The position numbers and the translations under genes were made by a program. A DNA stretch of 64,000 nucleotides from Micromonospora profundi (GTDB lineage Bacteria > Actinomycetota > Actinomycetes > Mycobacteriales > Micromonosporaceae). The stretch spans positions 5,613,001-5,677,000 of the forward strand of contig NZ_JAATJK010000001.1 of NCBI RefSeq assembly GCF_011927785.1, read 5' to 3'. The notes below the pieces were generated by a model. That model ran no database searches. It was not told where the DNA came from and was given only the letters and a program-made list of their open reading frames with translations. Of this stretch, positions 10,564 through 20,095 are shown piece by piece (positions within the stretch are counted from its first letter, which is position 1; the number at the start of each line of letters is the position of its first letter).

Positions 10564-11142
10564 TCAGGCCAGCGGCACCACCCGGTACTGCACCGCAACG
10601 GAACGAGCACCCTCCGGCGGATCGGCACGCCGACGCGGGTGGTACGGCCTGAGCAGCGCCAGAACGGCCTCGTTCAACTCCGCCAACTCGTCCGCCGATA
10701 TCAGGAGCAGCGTGTCGTTGAACAGCGCGACGTCGTACCACTCGGCGGGCTCGTCCCCGGCGCGCCGCAACCAGTCCCGGGTCCGCTCCATGGCCCGGAC
10801 GGCGTGCGCCTCCACAAGCGCCTGCTCCGCAGCCCGCGCCTCGGGCCCGGCCTCGCGGCCCGCATCGACCATCACACTGGCGTTCACCGAGCGCCAGACC
10901 CGCTCGCGCGCATCTCCCCGGCTCGGCGCCTGCTCCACCAGGCCGAACTTTGCCAGCGCCCGCAGGTGATAGCTGGTCGCGCTCGGCGACAGTCCGACGA
11001 TCTCCGCGCACTCGGTGGCGGTGCCGCCACCATCACGGCTGCTCAGATACTCCATGATCGCGATCCGGGCCGGATGGGCGAGCGCCCGCATCACCTGCGG
11101 GTCGCTGATCATTCGACGCGGTTCGGGACGGGCCTCGGTCAT
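10564..11142 (-). CDS. ArsR-family winged-helix repressor
   Basis: Transcription factor, 192 residues from the ATG at 11142. The DNA-binding domain occupies about 10-95, with VMRALAHPARIAIMEYL, then helix-turn-helix ECAEIVGLSPSATSYHLRAL and a wing ending VWRSV. No CxCxxC metal-sensor motif is present, so a metal effector is unlikely. The C-terminal half is a charged helical region ending in AVQYRVVP. It precedes the MFS gene by 20 bp and is probably its repressor, acting at the inverted repeat between them. Confidence 0.87.
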   Translation of the reverse strand: MTEARPEPRRMISDPQVMRALAHPARIAIMEYLSSRDGGGTATECAEIVGLSPSATSYHLRALAKFGLVEQAPSRGDARERVWRSVNASVMVDAGREAGPEARAAEQALVEAHAVRAMERTRDWLRRAGDEPAEWYDVALFNDTLLLISADELAELNEAVLALLRPYHPRRRADPPEGARSVAVQYRVVPLA

Positions 11143-11217
11143 GTGCCCATGATCCCGTCCGGCCACCCGACCCGCCATCACCCCCGCACCCCGCCCATCC
11201 TCCACCCTCAAGAATTG

Positions 11218-11233
11218 TCGTACGCATGTTCTA
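11218..11233. promoter_or_regulatory. SOS-box-like LexA site before the HNH gene
   Basis: TCGTACGCATGTTCTA matches 10 of the 12 defined bases of the actinobacterial LexA consensus TCGAAC-N4-GTTCGA. It covers an ATG at 11226, which argues that translation begins at the next in-frame ATG, 11244. Several 13E12/DUF222 genes of mycobacteria are known LexA targets, which agrees with this reading. Confidence 0.55.
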
Positions 11234-11243
11234 TCGTCTCCTC

Positions 11244-12494
11244 ATGTTGCAGGCGTTGTCGCAGGCGAGCGGTGCCGTCGACGACTGCGCCTCGGCCTCC
11301 CTGTGGGCGCTTTCCGACGCCGAGTTGCTCGCATCGCTCGACGCGGCGCACGGGGCGTCGCAGCGGCTGGCCGCCGTCGAGCTGGGTCTGGTGCGCGAGC
11401 TGGACGCCCGCGGCCTGGCCCTCACCGAAGGCGCCACGTCCACCGCGGTCTGGCTGCGGGATCGACTCCGGCTCTCCGGTCGGTCCGCCCGCCAGCTCGT
11501 TCAGCTCGCTGCCACTCTCGACGCCGCGCCGACAGCAGTCCGCGACGCCGTGCATGCCGGCGCCATCAGTGTCGAGCAGGGCCGCGTCGTGGCAGAGGCC
11601 GTCGCCGCTCTTCCGGTCGAGGCTGCCCCGGAGGTCGCCGACAAGGCCACCCATCTGCTGATCGCGTGGGCCGACCGGTTCGATCCGGCCACCCTGAGCC
11701 GTCTCGGGGAGCGCGTTCTCGCCCATGTCGCGCCCGACCTGGCCGACCAGGCTGAGCTGGCGGCCCTCGACCGGGCCGCCGCACGGGCCGAGGCCCGCAG
11801 GCACGTCACCCTCTCCGACCAACAGGACGGGCAGGTACGCCTCAGCGGCAGCCTCGACACCGAAACGGCGAGCCTGCTACGCGAGGCGATCGATCCGCTG
11901 TGCGGCCCGACAGGCGCGCACGATGACCGCAGTCCCGGCGAGCGGCGGGCGGACGCGCTCGGCGAGATCTGCCGGCTGGCGCTGCGCACCGGAAGCCTGC
12001 CCGACAACGGAGGCGACCGGCCACAACTCGTGGTGACTGTTTCGCTGGACGCGCTGGTAAACGGCGTACGCGCCGGCACGCTGGAGACGGGCGGGCGCCT
12101 CACGCCGGGCGCGATCCGTCGACTCGCCTGCGACGCCGCAGTGCTACCGGCCGTGCTCGGCGGCGACGGTCAGATCCTTGACGTCGGGCGTCAGCGCCGC
12201 CTGTTCACCGGGCCGCTGCGCCGCGCGCTGGTGCTGCGCGACGGCGGCTGCGCGTTTCCCGGCTGCGACCGGCCGTCCCGATGGTGTGAGGGCCACCATG
12301 TCCATCACTGGGCCGACGGTGGCACGACAGCGTTGGGTAACGCGGTTCTGCTCTGCGGCCACCACCACCGGCTCCTCCACCAGGGCGACTGGGCGGTCCG
12401 CATCGCACCCGACGGCAGGCCCGAGTTCCTCCCACCCCGCTGGCTCGATCCGCTCCGCGTCCCACGACGAAACCTCTACCACCGCCGCTGCTGA
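11244..12494 (+). CDS. DUF222 / HNH endonuclease-like protein (13E12 family)
   Basis: A 416-residue protein with a long N-terminal DUF222 helical domain (about 1-290) and a C-terminal HNH nuclease domain. The HNH part shows CAFPGC (from about Cys336), CEGHHVHHWADGG and LCGHHHRLLH, with the His/Cys residues needed for metal binding and cleavage. Members occur in many copies in actinobacteria and are often DNA-damage inducible; substrate and role are unclear. I chose the ATG at 11244 over 11226 because an SOS-box-like site covers the latter. Confidence 0.83.
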   Translation: MLQALSQASGAVDDCASASLWALSDAELLASLDAAHGASQRLAAVELGLVRELDARGLALTEGATSTAVWLRDRLRLSGRSARQLVQLAATLDAAPTAVRDAVHAGAISVEQGRVVAEAVAALPVEAAPEVADKATHLLIAWADRFDPATLSRLGERVLAHVAPDLADQAELAALDRAAARAEARRHVTLSDQQDGQVRLSGSLDTETASLLREAIDPLCGPTGAHDDRSPGERRADALGEICRLALRTGSLPDNGGDRPQLVVTVSLDALVNGVRAGTLETGGRLTPGAIRRLACDAAVLPAVLGGDGQILDVGRQRRLFTGPLRRALVLRDGGCAFPGCDRPSRWCEGHHVHHWADGGTTALGNAVLLCGHHHRLLHQGDWAVRIAPDGRPEFLPPRWLDPLRVPRRNLYHRRC

Positions 12495-12789
12495 GAGCCG
12501 AGAGCACCGGATATACAGCGCGGACCTGGGCGGACGATCCAACAGCTGGCGTTCCCCCGTCCCGCCGCGACGCCACGCGACGCCTCGCCACGCCACGCCA
12601 CGCCACGCCGACTCTTCCGGGTGGTCGCTTCGGTAATTCGGTGGAAGGGCGCGGCTCGGGAGCGTAGGGTTGCAGCCCGCTTGACGGCCGAGGTGAGCTG
12701 CACCGGAACGGACGTCGCCGCGCCGGGCGGCCGGCCATCCGCCCCCGGACACGCGAGCGAGCAGCAGATGTGAACGATGGGACGTCAGC
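12495..12789. repeat. Intergenic region with 5-bp tandem repeat
   Basis: The 295-bp gap holds eight tandem units of about CGCCA at 12571-12610, some degenerate. The rest should contain the promoter for the downstream motor protein. I looked for the paired rifamycin-associated element known upstream of some helR genes and did not recognise one. Confidence 0.55.
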
Positions 12790-14910
12790 ATGCCCGCACC
12801 CGACCTCGACACCGACGTAAGCACCCGCCTCGACACGGACCTGGCCGCCGAGCGCGCACACCTGGCCACCTCCCGGGCGGCACTCGCACGGATGCGGGAA
12901 CGCGCCGAATCCCTCTTCGCGACGGGTGACCAGGTGGCCGGCGACGCCTACGCGGCGGAGACCCTCGGTCGTACGCTGGCACGCCGGGTCGCCGAACTGG
13001 CCGACGATCCGACCACACCGCTCTTCTTCGGCCGCCTCGACTTCGCCGAAGTCCCGGACCACGAAGCCACGAACAGCGAAGACACCAGCAGCGGCGATCA
13101 TGGCGGTCGGCGGTATCACGTCGGGCGGCGGCACGTCACTGACGAGGGCGGCGAGCCGCTTGTGCTGGACTGGCGGGCACCGGTTTCCCGCTCGTTCTAC
13201 AGGGCCAGTGCGCGCGACCCGCAGGGGGTGGCGGTCCGGCGGCGGTTCGGGTTCAGCAGCGGGGCGCTCACCAGCTTCGAGGATGAGCGGCTGGATCGAG
13301 GCGAGGAACTGGGCACGACAAGCCGGATCCTCACCGCCGAGATCGAACGGCCGCGTGTCGGGCCGATGCGGGACATCGTCGCCACCATCCAGCCTGAGCA
13401 GGACGAACTGGTCCGGGCCGATCTGGCCGACTCGATCTGTGTGCAGGGCGCTCCCGGCACCGGGAAGACGGCGGTCGGCCTGCACCGGGCCGCGTACCTG
13501 CTCTATCTGCACCGGGAGCGGTTGCGGCGGGCCGGCGTGCTGATCGTGGGGCCGAACCGGGCGTTCCTGTCGTACATCGCGGCGGTGCTGCCGGCGCTCG
13601 GCGAGGTCGAGGTCGAGCAGGCCACGGTCGAGGAGTTGATCGCGCGGGTGCCGGTCCGGGCGGTCGAGGCGTCCGCGGTCGCCGCGCTCAAGCACGACGC
13701 GCGGATGGCCGACGTGCTGCGCCGCGCGGTGCATGCGCAGATCGGCACGCCTGCCGACTCGATCACCGTGTCGGACGGTTCGTTCCGGTGGCGGATCGGG
13801 CTGGAGCCGCTGCACCGGATCGTCGAGGAGACCCGTCGGGAAGGGCTGCCGTACGGCACGGGCCGCGAGCGGGTCCGGGCGCGGGTGGTGGGTCTGCTGC
13901 AACGGCAGGCCGAGGCGCGGCGGGCCGAGTCGCCAAGCGACGCGTGGCTGCGCCGGATGGGCCGCTGCCGACCGGTTGTCGACTTCCTGGACGCGGTCTG
14001 GCCGGCGCTCACCCCGGAAGGGCTGGTGCACAGCCTGCTCTCCGACCCTGCTCGACTCGCCGCCGCCGCGGACGGCCTGCTCACCGACGCCGAGCAGGCG
14101 CTCCTGACCTGGGTGAAGCCGGCCCGTACCGCGAAGGCGACCCGCTGGACCGCCGCGGACGCCGTGCTGATCGACGAGGCGTCGGGGTTGCTGGAGCGGG
14201 CCTCCGGGTTCGGGCACGTCGTGGTGGACGAAGCCCAGGACCTCTCCCCGATGCAGTGTCGGGCCATCGCCCGGCGCAGCGAGCACGGCTCGGTCACCCT
14301 CCTCGGCGACCTGGCCCAGGGCACCGCGCCGTGGGCTGCCACCGATTGGCGGGAGTCCCTTGCCCACCTGGGCAAACCCGACGCGGCAGTGGTCCCGTTG
14401 ACTGTCGGTTTCCGGGTGCCCGCAGCAGTGGTGGCGTTCGCCAACCTGCTGCTGCCGGCGCTGGCGGTGAACGTACCGGCGGCCGAGTCACTGCGTCGCG
14501 ACGGCGGCCTGGACGTGCGTACCGTTGCCGATCTGACCGCCGCGACGGTGACCGAGGTGCGGGCGGCGCTCGCGCACGACGGCTCGGTCGGGGTGATCGC
14601 CGCGGACGAGGCGGTCGACGCGCTACGGGCGGCGCTTGCCGCCGACGGCGTCGCCACCGCGACCGCCGACGACGTCACGACCGCGGAGCGGGTCACTGTG
14701 GTGCCCGCGACGCTTGTCAAGGGCCTGGAGTACGACCACGTGGTGGTGGTCGAGCCGGCCGCGATCGTCGCGGCCGAGCCACGCGGGCTGCACCGGCTGT
14801 ACGTGGTGCTGACCCGCGCGGTGTCCCGGCTCTCGGTGCTGCACAGTGAACCACTGCCCGAGCCGCTGCGGACGGCACCGCGGCAAGCAACTCGGGTCAG
14901 CGGGTGGTGA
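12790..14910 (+). CDS. HelD/HelR-like UvrD-superfamily RNA polymerase-associated motor
   Basis: A 706-residue SF1 ATPase. The first 200 residues include a coiled, charged N-terminus and the segments PLVLDWRAPVSRSFY and VAVRRRFGF typical of HelD. Walker A is GAPGTGKTA (about 219-227), Walker B/motif II is VVDEAQDLSP (about 478), and later motifs include TVGFRVP, VKGLEYDHVVVVEP and YVVLTRA. HelD proteins clear stalled RNA polymerase from DNA. The actinobacterial HelR branch can also displace rifamycins. Whether this one protects against rifamycin cannot be read from sequence. Its 3' end overlaps the convergent gene by 14 bp. Confidence 0.85.
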   Translation: MPAPDLDTDVSTRLDTDLAAERAHLATSRAALARMRERAESLFATGDQVAGDAYAAETLGRTLARRVAELADDPTTPLFFGRLDFAEVPDHEATNSEDTSSGDHGGRRYHVGRRHVTDEGGEPLVLDWRAPVSRSFYRASARDPQGVAVRRRFGFSSGALTSFEDERLDRGEELGTTSRILTAEIERPRVGPMRDIVATIQPEQDELVRADLADSICVQGAPGTGKTAVGLHRAAYLLYLHRERLRRAGVLIVGPNRAFLSYIAAVLPALGEVEVEQATVEELIARVPVRAVEASAVAALKHDARMADVLRRAVHAQIGTPADSITVSDGSFRWRIGLEPLHRIVEETRREGLPYGTGRERVRARVVGLLQRQAEARRAESPSDAWLRRMGRCRPVVDFLDAVWPALTPEGLVHSLLSDPARLAAAADGLLTDAEQALLTWVKPARTAKATRWTAADAVLIDEASGLLERASGFGHVVVDEAQDLSPMQCRAIARRSEHGSVTLLGDLAQGTAPWAATDWRESLAHLGKPDAAVVPLTVGFRVPAAVVAFANLLLPALAVNVPAAESLRRDGGLDVRTVADLTAATVTEVRAALAHDGSVGVIAADEAVDALRAALAADGVATATADDVTTAERVTVVPATLVKGLEYDHVVVVEPAAIVAAEPRGLHRLYVVLTRAVSRLSVLHSEPLPEPLRTAPRQATRVSGW

Positions 14911-15502
14911 GGGCTGCGGCTATCTCGCGCAGGGGCTTGCCGGGCTCGGCGATGGGCACTGTGAAGGCCAGCCACGAGCCGTCGGCGAAATCGATCCGGA
15001 GTCGCTTCGGGTTGAGCCGGTGCCAACCGACGCGCGCGCCGGCAATCGCTGCGCGGGGCGTCGACCACACGATCCGGGTTTCGGCCACCGCCCGCTCGTC
15101 GTCAGCGCTGCTCGACCAGAGCTTCAGCGGCCCGGACGCGCACACGAGCAGCCGCTGGTCGGTGACGGCGAGGATGGTGGCCTCGACGGTGATCGCCGGG
15201 GGTACCGGCCGCCGGGAGTGTTGCAGCGTGGAGGCGGACGAGCCGGGCGCGCCCCGGCCGGCGATCCCGTAGGCGATGCGGTCGACGAGCCGGTCCCCCG
15301 CTGGGAAGGAGATCAGCGGCGAGAGCAGGTTGAGCAGAGCCCCGGAGACGCCACCCCCACCGCTGGAGCTGACCTGATGCTCCTCGACCGGCGGGTCGTG
15401 CGGCAGCGCGCCCTGGGCGATGCGCGCCTTCGCGACGGCGAGCAGCCGCTCGCCCGGCTCGACGAGTTGGGTCAGCCGTTGCTGGTAACTGGTGTCGGCC
15501 AT
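14897..15502 (-). CDS. Hypothetical protein, last gene of a WXG-type cluster
   Basis: A 201-residue protein of unknown function from the ATG at 15502. The N-terminus is helical (QQRLTQLVEPGERLLAVAKARI), followed by a Ser/Gly linker (about 58-70) and a beta-rich C-terminal half (ILAVTDQRLLVCASGPLKLW, then SWLAFTVPIAEPGKPL), which resembles a PH-like fold. No signal peptide is visible. It begins 4 bp after the YbaB-like gene, so it is probably cotranscribed with the WXG-type genes upstream. Confidence 0.75.
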   Translation of the reverse strand: MADTSYQQRLTQLVEPGERLLAVAKARIAQGALPHDPPVEEHQVSSSGGGGVSGALLNLLSPLISFPAGDRLVDRIAYGIAGRGAPGSSASTLQHSRRPVPPAITVEATILAVTDQRLLVCASGPLKLWSSSADDERAVAETRIVWSTPRAAIAGARVGWHRLNPKRLRIDFADGSWLAFTVPIAEPGKPLREIAAALTTR

Positions 15503-15506
15503 CGGC

Positions 15507-15854
15507 TCAGTATCGGTCCGGGTCGTCCTCGGCCGCTTTTCTGGCACCGGGCGCGTCGCCGATCACCTCGCCCACGAGCTCGCTGACCCGGGCGGCGGCC
15601 GCCTCCTGGGCGCGGGCAGCCGCGGCGGTGAACTCCTCCGCCAGCGTGTACGAGTCGAGGCGCATGGCCCGCGCGTCGATCTCGGTCGACATGATCGTGC
15701 CGTCGGCGGCGGCGGTGACCCGGACCAGCCCGGAGTCGCTCGTGCCCTCGGCGTTGCTCTGCTCGATCTCGGCCATCTTGCGGGCCAGCTCACGTTGCCA
15801 GCCGTCCAGGTTGCGGGCCAGCGCCTCGATGCGGTCCAGACCGGGAAAGGTCAT
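15507..15854 (-). CDS. YbaB/EbfC-family protein
   Basis: A 115-residue small protein with a YbaB/EbfC pattern: a long charged N-terminal helix (LDGWQRELARKMAEIEQ), then a short sheet (GLVRVTAAADGTIMSTEID) and a C-terminal helix. Family members bind DNA as dimers. In actinobacteria many lie, as here, inside type VII secretion (ESX-like) gene clusters, where their role is not established. GAGAGGG just ahead of the ATG at 15854 is a good ribosome site. The gap to the WXG gene upstream is 11 bp. Confidence 0.8.
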   Translation of the reverse strand: MTFPGLDRIEALARNLDGWQRELARKMAEIEQSNAEGTSDSGLVRVTAAADGTIMSTEIDARAMRLDSYTLAEEFTAAAARAQEAAAARVSELVGEVIGDAPGARKAAEDDPDRY

Positions 15855-15865
15855 GTCGGGCCCTC

Positions 15866-16792
15866 TCAGGTCAGGATTGAGTCGAAGACATTCTGCACAC
15901 CCTTGGCGTACGGGCCTAGATCATCGCTGTACGTACCGTCCACCAGGTAGTTGCGGTCCTTGGTGCCGTCGGAGATGTCATGCAGACCGACGCCGGTGTC
16001 CAGCACGGCACCACCGATGCCCGGGATGTTCACAGGGGACACCTGGTTGACGAGGAACTTGCCGGGAAAGAGCGTCTTGAATTTCTCGATCTGGAACGCC
16101 CGGGCCTCAGCCGTCCAGCCGGACTTGTTCCACGCCCGGTACGCCTTCTTCGCCTCGCGGACTTTCAGCACCGTCTCGCGGTACGTCATCAGCATCTCGG
16201 CGACGTTCTTCATCTTGGCGGCGAGTTTCGTCAGGATCTCGCCGAACCGCGCGACGATCTTGACCATCCGGCCGACGGTGGTGGCGAGCTTGCCGAGCAC
16301 CCGGACGACCGTCGCCGCGAGCGAGATGCCCGCGCTGAGCGCCGCAGCCACCGCCGCGATGATCACTTCGGTGAGGAACCAGAGCAGGAATTCGAGGATC
16401 AGTTCGACAAGCAGGTTGAACGCGTCGACGGCCGCGTTGGCCGCGTCGACGAGCACCTCCTTGGTGCCGTCCAGCCCACGGGCCAGTTCCTCGATCGCCT
16501 CCTCCACCGACTCCATCGAGGCGTTGAAACTCTCGGCGGCGTCGCCCTTCCAGGAACCGCGCAGGCGAGCCCGCTGCTGCACCTGCTCATCGGCGATCTC
16601 GCGGACCGCAGCACCGGCGGTCAAGCAGCGCTCAGCAGCGCGCATCAGGTCGTCCGGTTCGCCGGCGACGAGTTCGAGCAACTGCTCGAAGGGCCACAAC
16701 ACCGCGTTCGACAGCGGCTTGAACGGGTCTGGGGTGCCGGAGACGATCTGCTCGAAGTACGTCTTGTTGCGCTGCAACGCCTCGGTGCTCAC
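15866..16792 (-). CDS. WXG100-like protein with hydrophobic middle, putative type VII effector
   Basis: A 308-residue protein from a GTG that forms a GTGA overlap with the upstream gene. Residues 1-110 form a helical hairpin with the WxG turn S80-W-K-G83, typical of ESX/WXG100 substrates. Residues about 117-165 are strongly hydrophobic and could be two membrane segments. The remainder is charged and helical (VREAKKAYRAWNKSGWTAEAR) and ends in a mixed region (DTGVGLHDISDGTKDRNYLV). Such long WXG proteins are often secreted toxins or effectors, but no toxin domain is recognised. Confidence 0.75.
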   Translation of the reverse strand: MSTEALQRNKTYFEQIVSGTPDPFKPLSNAVLWPFEQLLELVAGEPDDLMRAAERCLTAGAAVREIADEQVQQRARLRGSWKGDAAESFNASMESVEEAIEELARGLDGTKEVLVDAANAAVDAFNLLVELILEFLLWFLTEVIIAAVAAALSAGISLAATVVRVLGKLATTVGRMVKIVARFGEILTKLAAKMKNVAEMLMTYRETVLKVREAKKAYRAWNKSGWTAEARAFQIEKFKTLFPGKFLVNQVSPVNIPGIGGAVLDTGVGLHDISDGTKDRNYLVDGTYSDDLGPYAKGVQNVFDSILT

Positions 16793-17196
16793 AACGGCAC
16801 CTGCCCACTCGGGCCAGCGCCGGGCGAGGAGGGGCCCGGCGACCAGGGCCCGGGCGCCAGGACGTCGGGCGCGGCCGGACGCCCGGGCACGAACAGGTCC
16901 GTGTTTGCCACATCGGAGCCGGTGTAGGCGTCGGCGGAGTCGATGAGCCCTTCGGCGATGTCCGCCATGACGTCGGCACCGTCGGCCAGCCCCTGCAGGC
17001 ACGCCTCGAACTGCTCGGCGTACGTCGCCGAGAGGCTGATCGACGCCGGCATCACGCCGAAGGCGTGCCGTGGCACGTGTCCGTCACCGAACGAGCGGTG
17101 CAGCTCGCGGAAGCGGGCCGCCCGGTCGGTGGAAGCCGACGCGAATGCCTTCAGGGCTTCCGGATCGACCTCCGTCTCATTGCTCGGGCTCGACAC
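16789..17196 (-). CDS. EspC-like small helical protein, type VII secretion associated
   Basis: A 135-residue protein from a GTG at 17196 preceded by a strong GGGAGGG ribosome site. Two helices occupy about 15-90 (DPEALKAFASASTDRAARFR and YAEQFEACLQGLADGADVMA), ending in a SADAYTGSD segment like that of EspC-type ESX-1 substrates. The C-terminal tail is Pro/Gly-rich. It is the first gene of four and is translationally coupled to the WXG100-like gene, so the pair may be secreted together. No ESX ATPase or channel gene is in the window. Confidence 0.72.
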   Translation of the reverse strand: MSSPSNETEVDPEALKAFASASTDRAARFRELHRSFGDGHVPRHAFGVMPASISLSATYAEQFEACLQGLADGADVMADIAEGLIDSADAYTGSDVANTDLFVPGRPAAPDVLAPGPWSPGPSSPGAGPSGQVPL

Positions 17197-17342
17197 GGAC
17201 CCTCCCCTGTGTCCTGTGCGACCAATCAGTCGCCACGGCCTCCCACCATAGGCACACCGCGCCGCTGTCGGTGCCCCGGCAGGGGAACAGGATGCCGCCC
17301 GAGCACTCCAGCAGTGCGACCACCTGCGGACACCGAGCCTTG

Positions 17343-17359
17343 ACTTTGCAGCGTAAAGT
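17343..17359. promoter_or_regulatory. Dyad ahead of ABC transporter operon
   Basis: ACTTTGC-AGC-GTAAAGT is a near-perfect inverted repeat (one mismatch) ending 7 bp before the GTG of the first gene. It is a good candidate for autoregulation by the winged-helix protein encoded at 18002. Confidence 0.45.
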
Positions 17360-17366
17360 AGTTTGC

Positions 17367-18005
17367 GTGGAACCCAACGATGATCTGCCGCCCTCCGACG
17401 CGGCAGCCGCACTCCAGCTGATCCGTGACCAGCAGGCGGCCACCGCACGTCGGCTGGAGCCGGACGCCCGGCTGGTCTACTGGCCGTGGGGTGTGGCCTG
17501 GCTGATCGGCTTCGGGCTGTTCTTCCTGCGCTTCGCACCCGATGGTCGGGTGCTGGTCCGGCTACCGGACTGGCTGCCGTTGACCGTCCTGTTCGTCCTG
17601 CTCGCGGCTGCCGCAGCGGTCCAGGCGGTCGCCAGCGCGCGGGCGTACGGGCAGGTCAGTGGCGACTCCGCGGTGCGTGGCCGCTGGTACGGCTGCGCCT
17701 GGGCCCTGGGGTCGGTGAGCGTGTACGCGGCGGTCGGGCGAATCTCCGAGCACCTGCCAGCCGACCAGGCCAGCCTGCTCTGGTCGGCGACCGCTGTCGG
17801 GCTGACCGGCGCCCTGCACATGGCCGGCGGAGCCATCTGGCTGGACCGCGACCTCTTCCGGCTGGGCGCCTGGATCAGCGTGATCAACGTGGTCGGCACG
17901 ATCGCCGGGCCCAGCTGGCACGCGCTGGTCATCGCGGTGGCCGGCGGAGGCGGAATCCTTGCCGCCGGAGCGGTCGCCCGACGACGACAGCGGCAACGGT
18001 CGTGA
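17367..18005 (+). CDS. Hypothetical membrane protein in ABC transporter operon
   Basis: A 212-residue integral membrane protein of unknown function with about six hydrophobic segments, beginning with WPWGVAWLIGFGLFFL and ending with a short basic tail. The N-terminal 40 residues are soluble and Asp/Ala-rich. It is first in a four-gene operon with a regulator, ABC ATPase and permease, and overlaps the regulator gene (GTGA). It may be a sensor or accessory for the transporter. The GTG at 17367 follows the dyad directly, leaving little leader, so the mRNA may be nearly leaderless. Confidence 0.75.
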   Translation: MEPNDDLPPSDAAAALQLIRDQQAATARRLEPDARLVYWPWGVAWLIGFGLFFLRFAPDGRVLVRLPDWLPLTVLFVLLAAAAAVQAVASARAYGQVSGDSAVRGRWYGCAWALGSVSVYAAVGRISEHLPADQASLLWSATAVGLTGALHMAGGAIWLDRDLFRLGAWISVINVVGTIAGPSWHALVIAVAGGGGILAAGAVARRRQRQRS

Positions 18006-18324
18006 CCGAACTGGACCCGGTCATCCACGCGCAGGCACGGCTGCGGGTGGTCGCCACCCTCTCCACGCTCAACGACGGCGACCGGATCGCCTTTCCCCGC
18101 CTGCAGGATCTGCTCGCCATGACGCCCGGCAACCTCTCCGTGCACCTGCGCAAGTTGGAGGACGCCGGCTACGTGGAAGTCACGAAGACCCACCGTGGAC
18201 GCACCCCGGCCACGCTGATCCGGCTCAGCAGACGCGGTCGGCTGGCGTTCGAGGAATACACGGAGGCCATCCGCACCCTGCTCGACCCCACCCAGCTCGA
18301 TCCGACCCCGTCGAAGGAGCAGCA

Positions 18325-18328
<4 letters not shown>
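18002..18328 (+). CDS. Winged-helix transcriptional regulator
   Basis: A 108-residue DNA-binding protein of the MarR/ArsR-like winged-helix type. The core reads LRVVATLSTLNDGDRIAFPR, then recognition helix TPGNLSVHLRKLEDAGYVEV, then a wing (KTHRGRTPATLIRLS). It has no effector domain beyond a C-terminal dimerisation helix. It overlaps its neighbours on both sides (GTGA upstream, ATGA downstream), so it is produced with the transporter and probably controls the operon from the dyad at 17343. Confidence 0.85.
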
Positions 18329-19251
<923 letters not shown>

Positions 19252-19262
19252 GGAGGCGCACC

Positions 19263-20000
19263 GTGCAGCTCGCCCTGGTCCACGCCCGCTACCAGCTTCT
19301 GGAGATCATCCGGATTCCGGTGGCCGTCTTCGGCAGCGCCTTCTTCCCGGCCGCCGCCATGATCTTCTTTGTGGTGCCGTTCGCCGGTGACGATCCGGTG
19401 GGCGCCACGTTCGCCACCGCGTCGATGGTGACGTTCTCGGTGATGAGCGCCAACATCTTCCAGTACGGCGTCGGGGTCGCCGAGGACCGCGACCAGCCGT
19501 GGAATCCGTACACCCGGACCCTGCCGGCCGGGTCGGCACCCCGGTTCGCCGGTCGGGTGCTGGCCGGCCTGGCGTTGACGTACCTGTCGCTGATCCCGGT
19601 CGTGGTGATCGGCGCGACCCTTACCGCCGCCCGGATCACCCCGCTGGCGTTCCTGCTGTCCGCCCTCACAGTGGGCCTCATCTCGGTGCCGTTCACCCTC
19701 ATGGGGCTCGCCATCGGCTACTCGATGCCGAGCAAGGCAGCCATCGTGGTGGCGCAGGTCGTCTTCCTGCCGCTGGCGTTCGGCGGTGGGTTGCTGTCCG
19801 CGCCGGGCGAAGCGCCCGGGTTCATCGAGACGATCGCGCCGTTCCTGCCCACCCGGGGTGCGGCCGAGCTGATGTGGTCGGCCGTCGGCGACTACACGGT
19901 CCAGCCACTGGCACTGATCATGCTCGGCGTCTGGGTGGTGCTGCTCGCGGCGCTCGCCGGCTGGGCGTACCGACGGGACGAGGGTCGCCGGTTCAGCTGA
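19263..20000 (+). CDS. ABC-2 type transporter permease
   Basis: A 245-residue permease with six predicted membrane segments, partner of the preceding ATPase. AGGAGG at 19251-19256 lies 6 nt before the GTG at 19263, which fixes the start; an in-frame TTG at 19248 overlaps the ATPase stop and is less likely. The segment GGGLLSAPGEAPGFIETIAPFLPTR is the conserved loop ahead of the last helix. The substrate is unknown. Confidence 0.88.
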   Translation: MQLALVHARYQLLEIIRIPVAVFGSAFFPAAAMIFFVVPFAGDDPVGATFATASMVTFSVMSANIFQYGVGVAEDRDQPWNPYTRTLPAGSAPRFAGRVLAGLALTYLSLIPVVVIGATLTAARITPLAFLLSALTVGLISVPFTLMGLAIGYSMPSKAAIVVAQVVFLPLAFGGGLLSAPGEAPGFIETIAPFLPTRGAAELMWSAVGDYTVQPLALIMLGVWVVLLAALAGWAYRRDEGRRFS

Positions 20001-20095
20001 CGATTCGTCCGTTTCCGCCCCGAGCCGCGGCGGGACGGTGCCAGGATTCCGGCAGGGGTGCCGTCGTGGTCACCCCGGCTGAGAGGGGTCTTGAC

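Noticed and set aside
12495..12789. Rifamycin-associated element upstream of the HelD-like gene
   Set aside because: No paired 19-bp element of the expected kind recognised; only a 5-bp tandem repeat is seen.
12205..14367. 720-residue leftward frame opposite the HelD-like gene
   Set aside because: High-GC antisense frame; composition is Pro/Arg/Gly-rich with no motifs, while the opposite strand has complete ATPase motifs.
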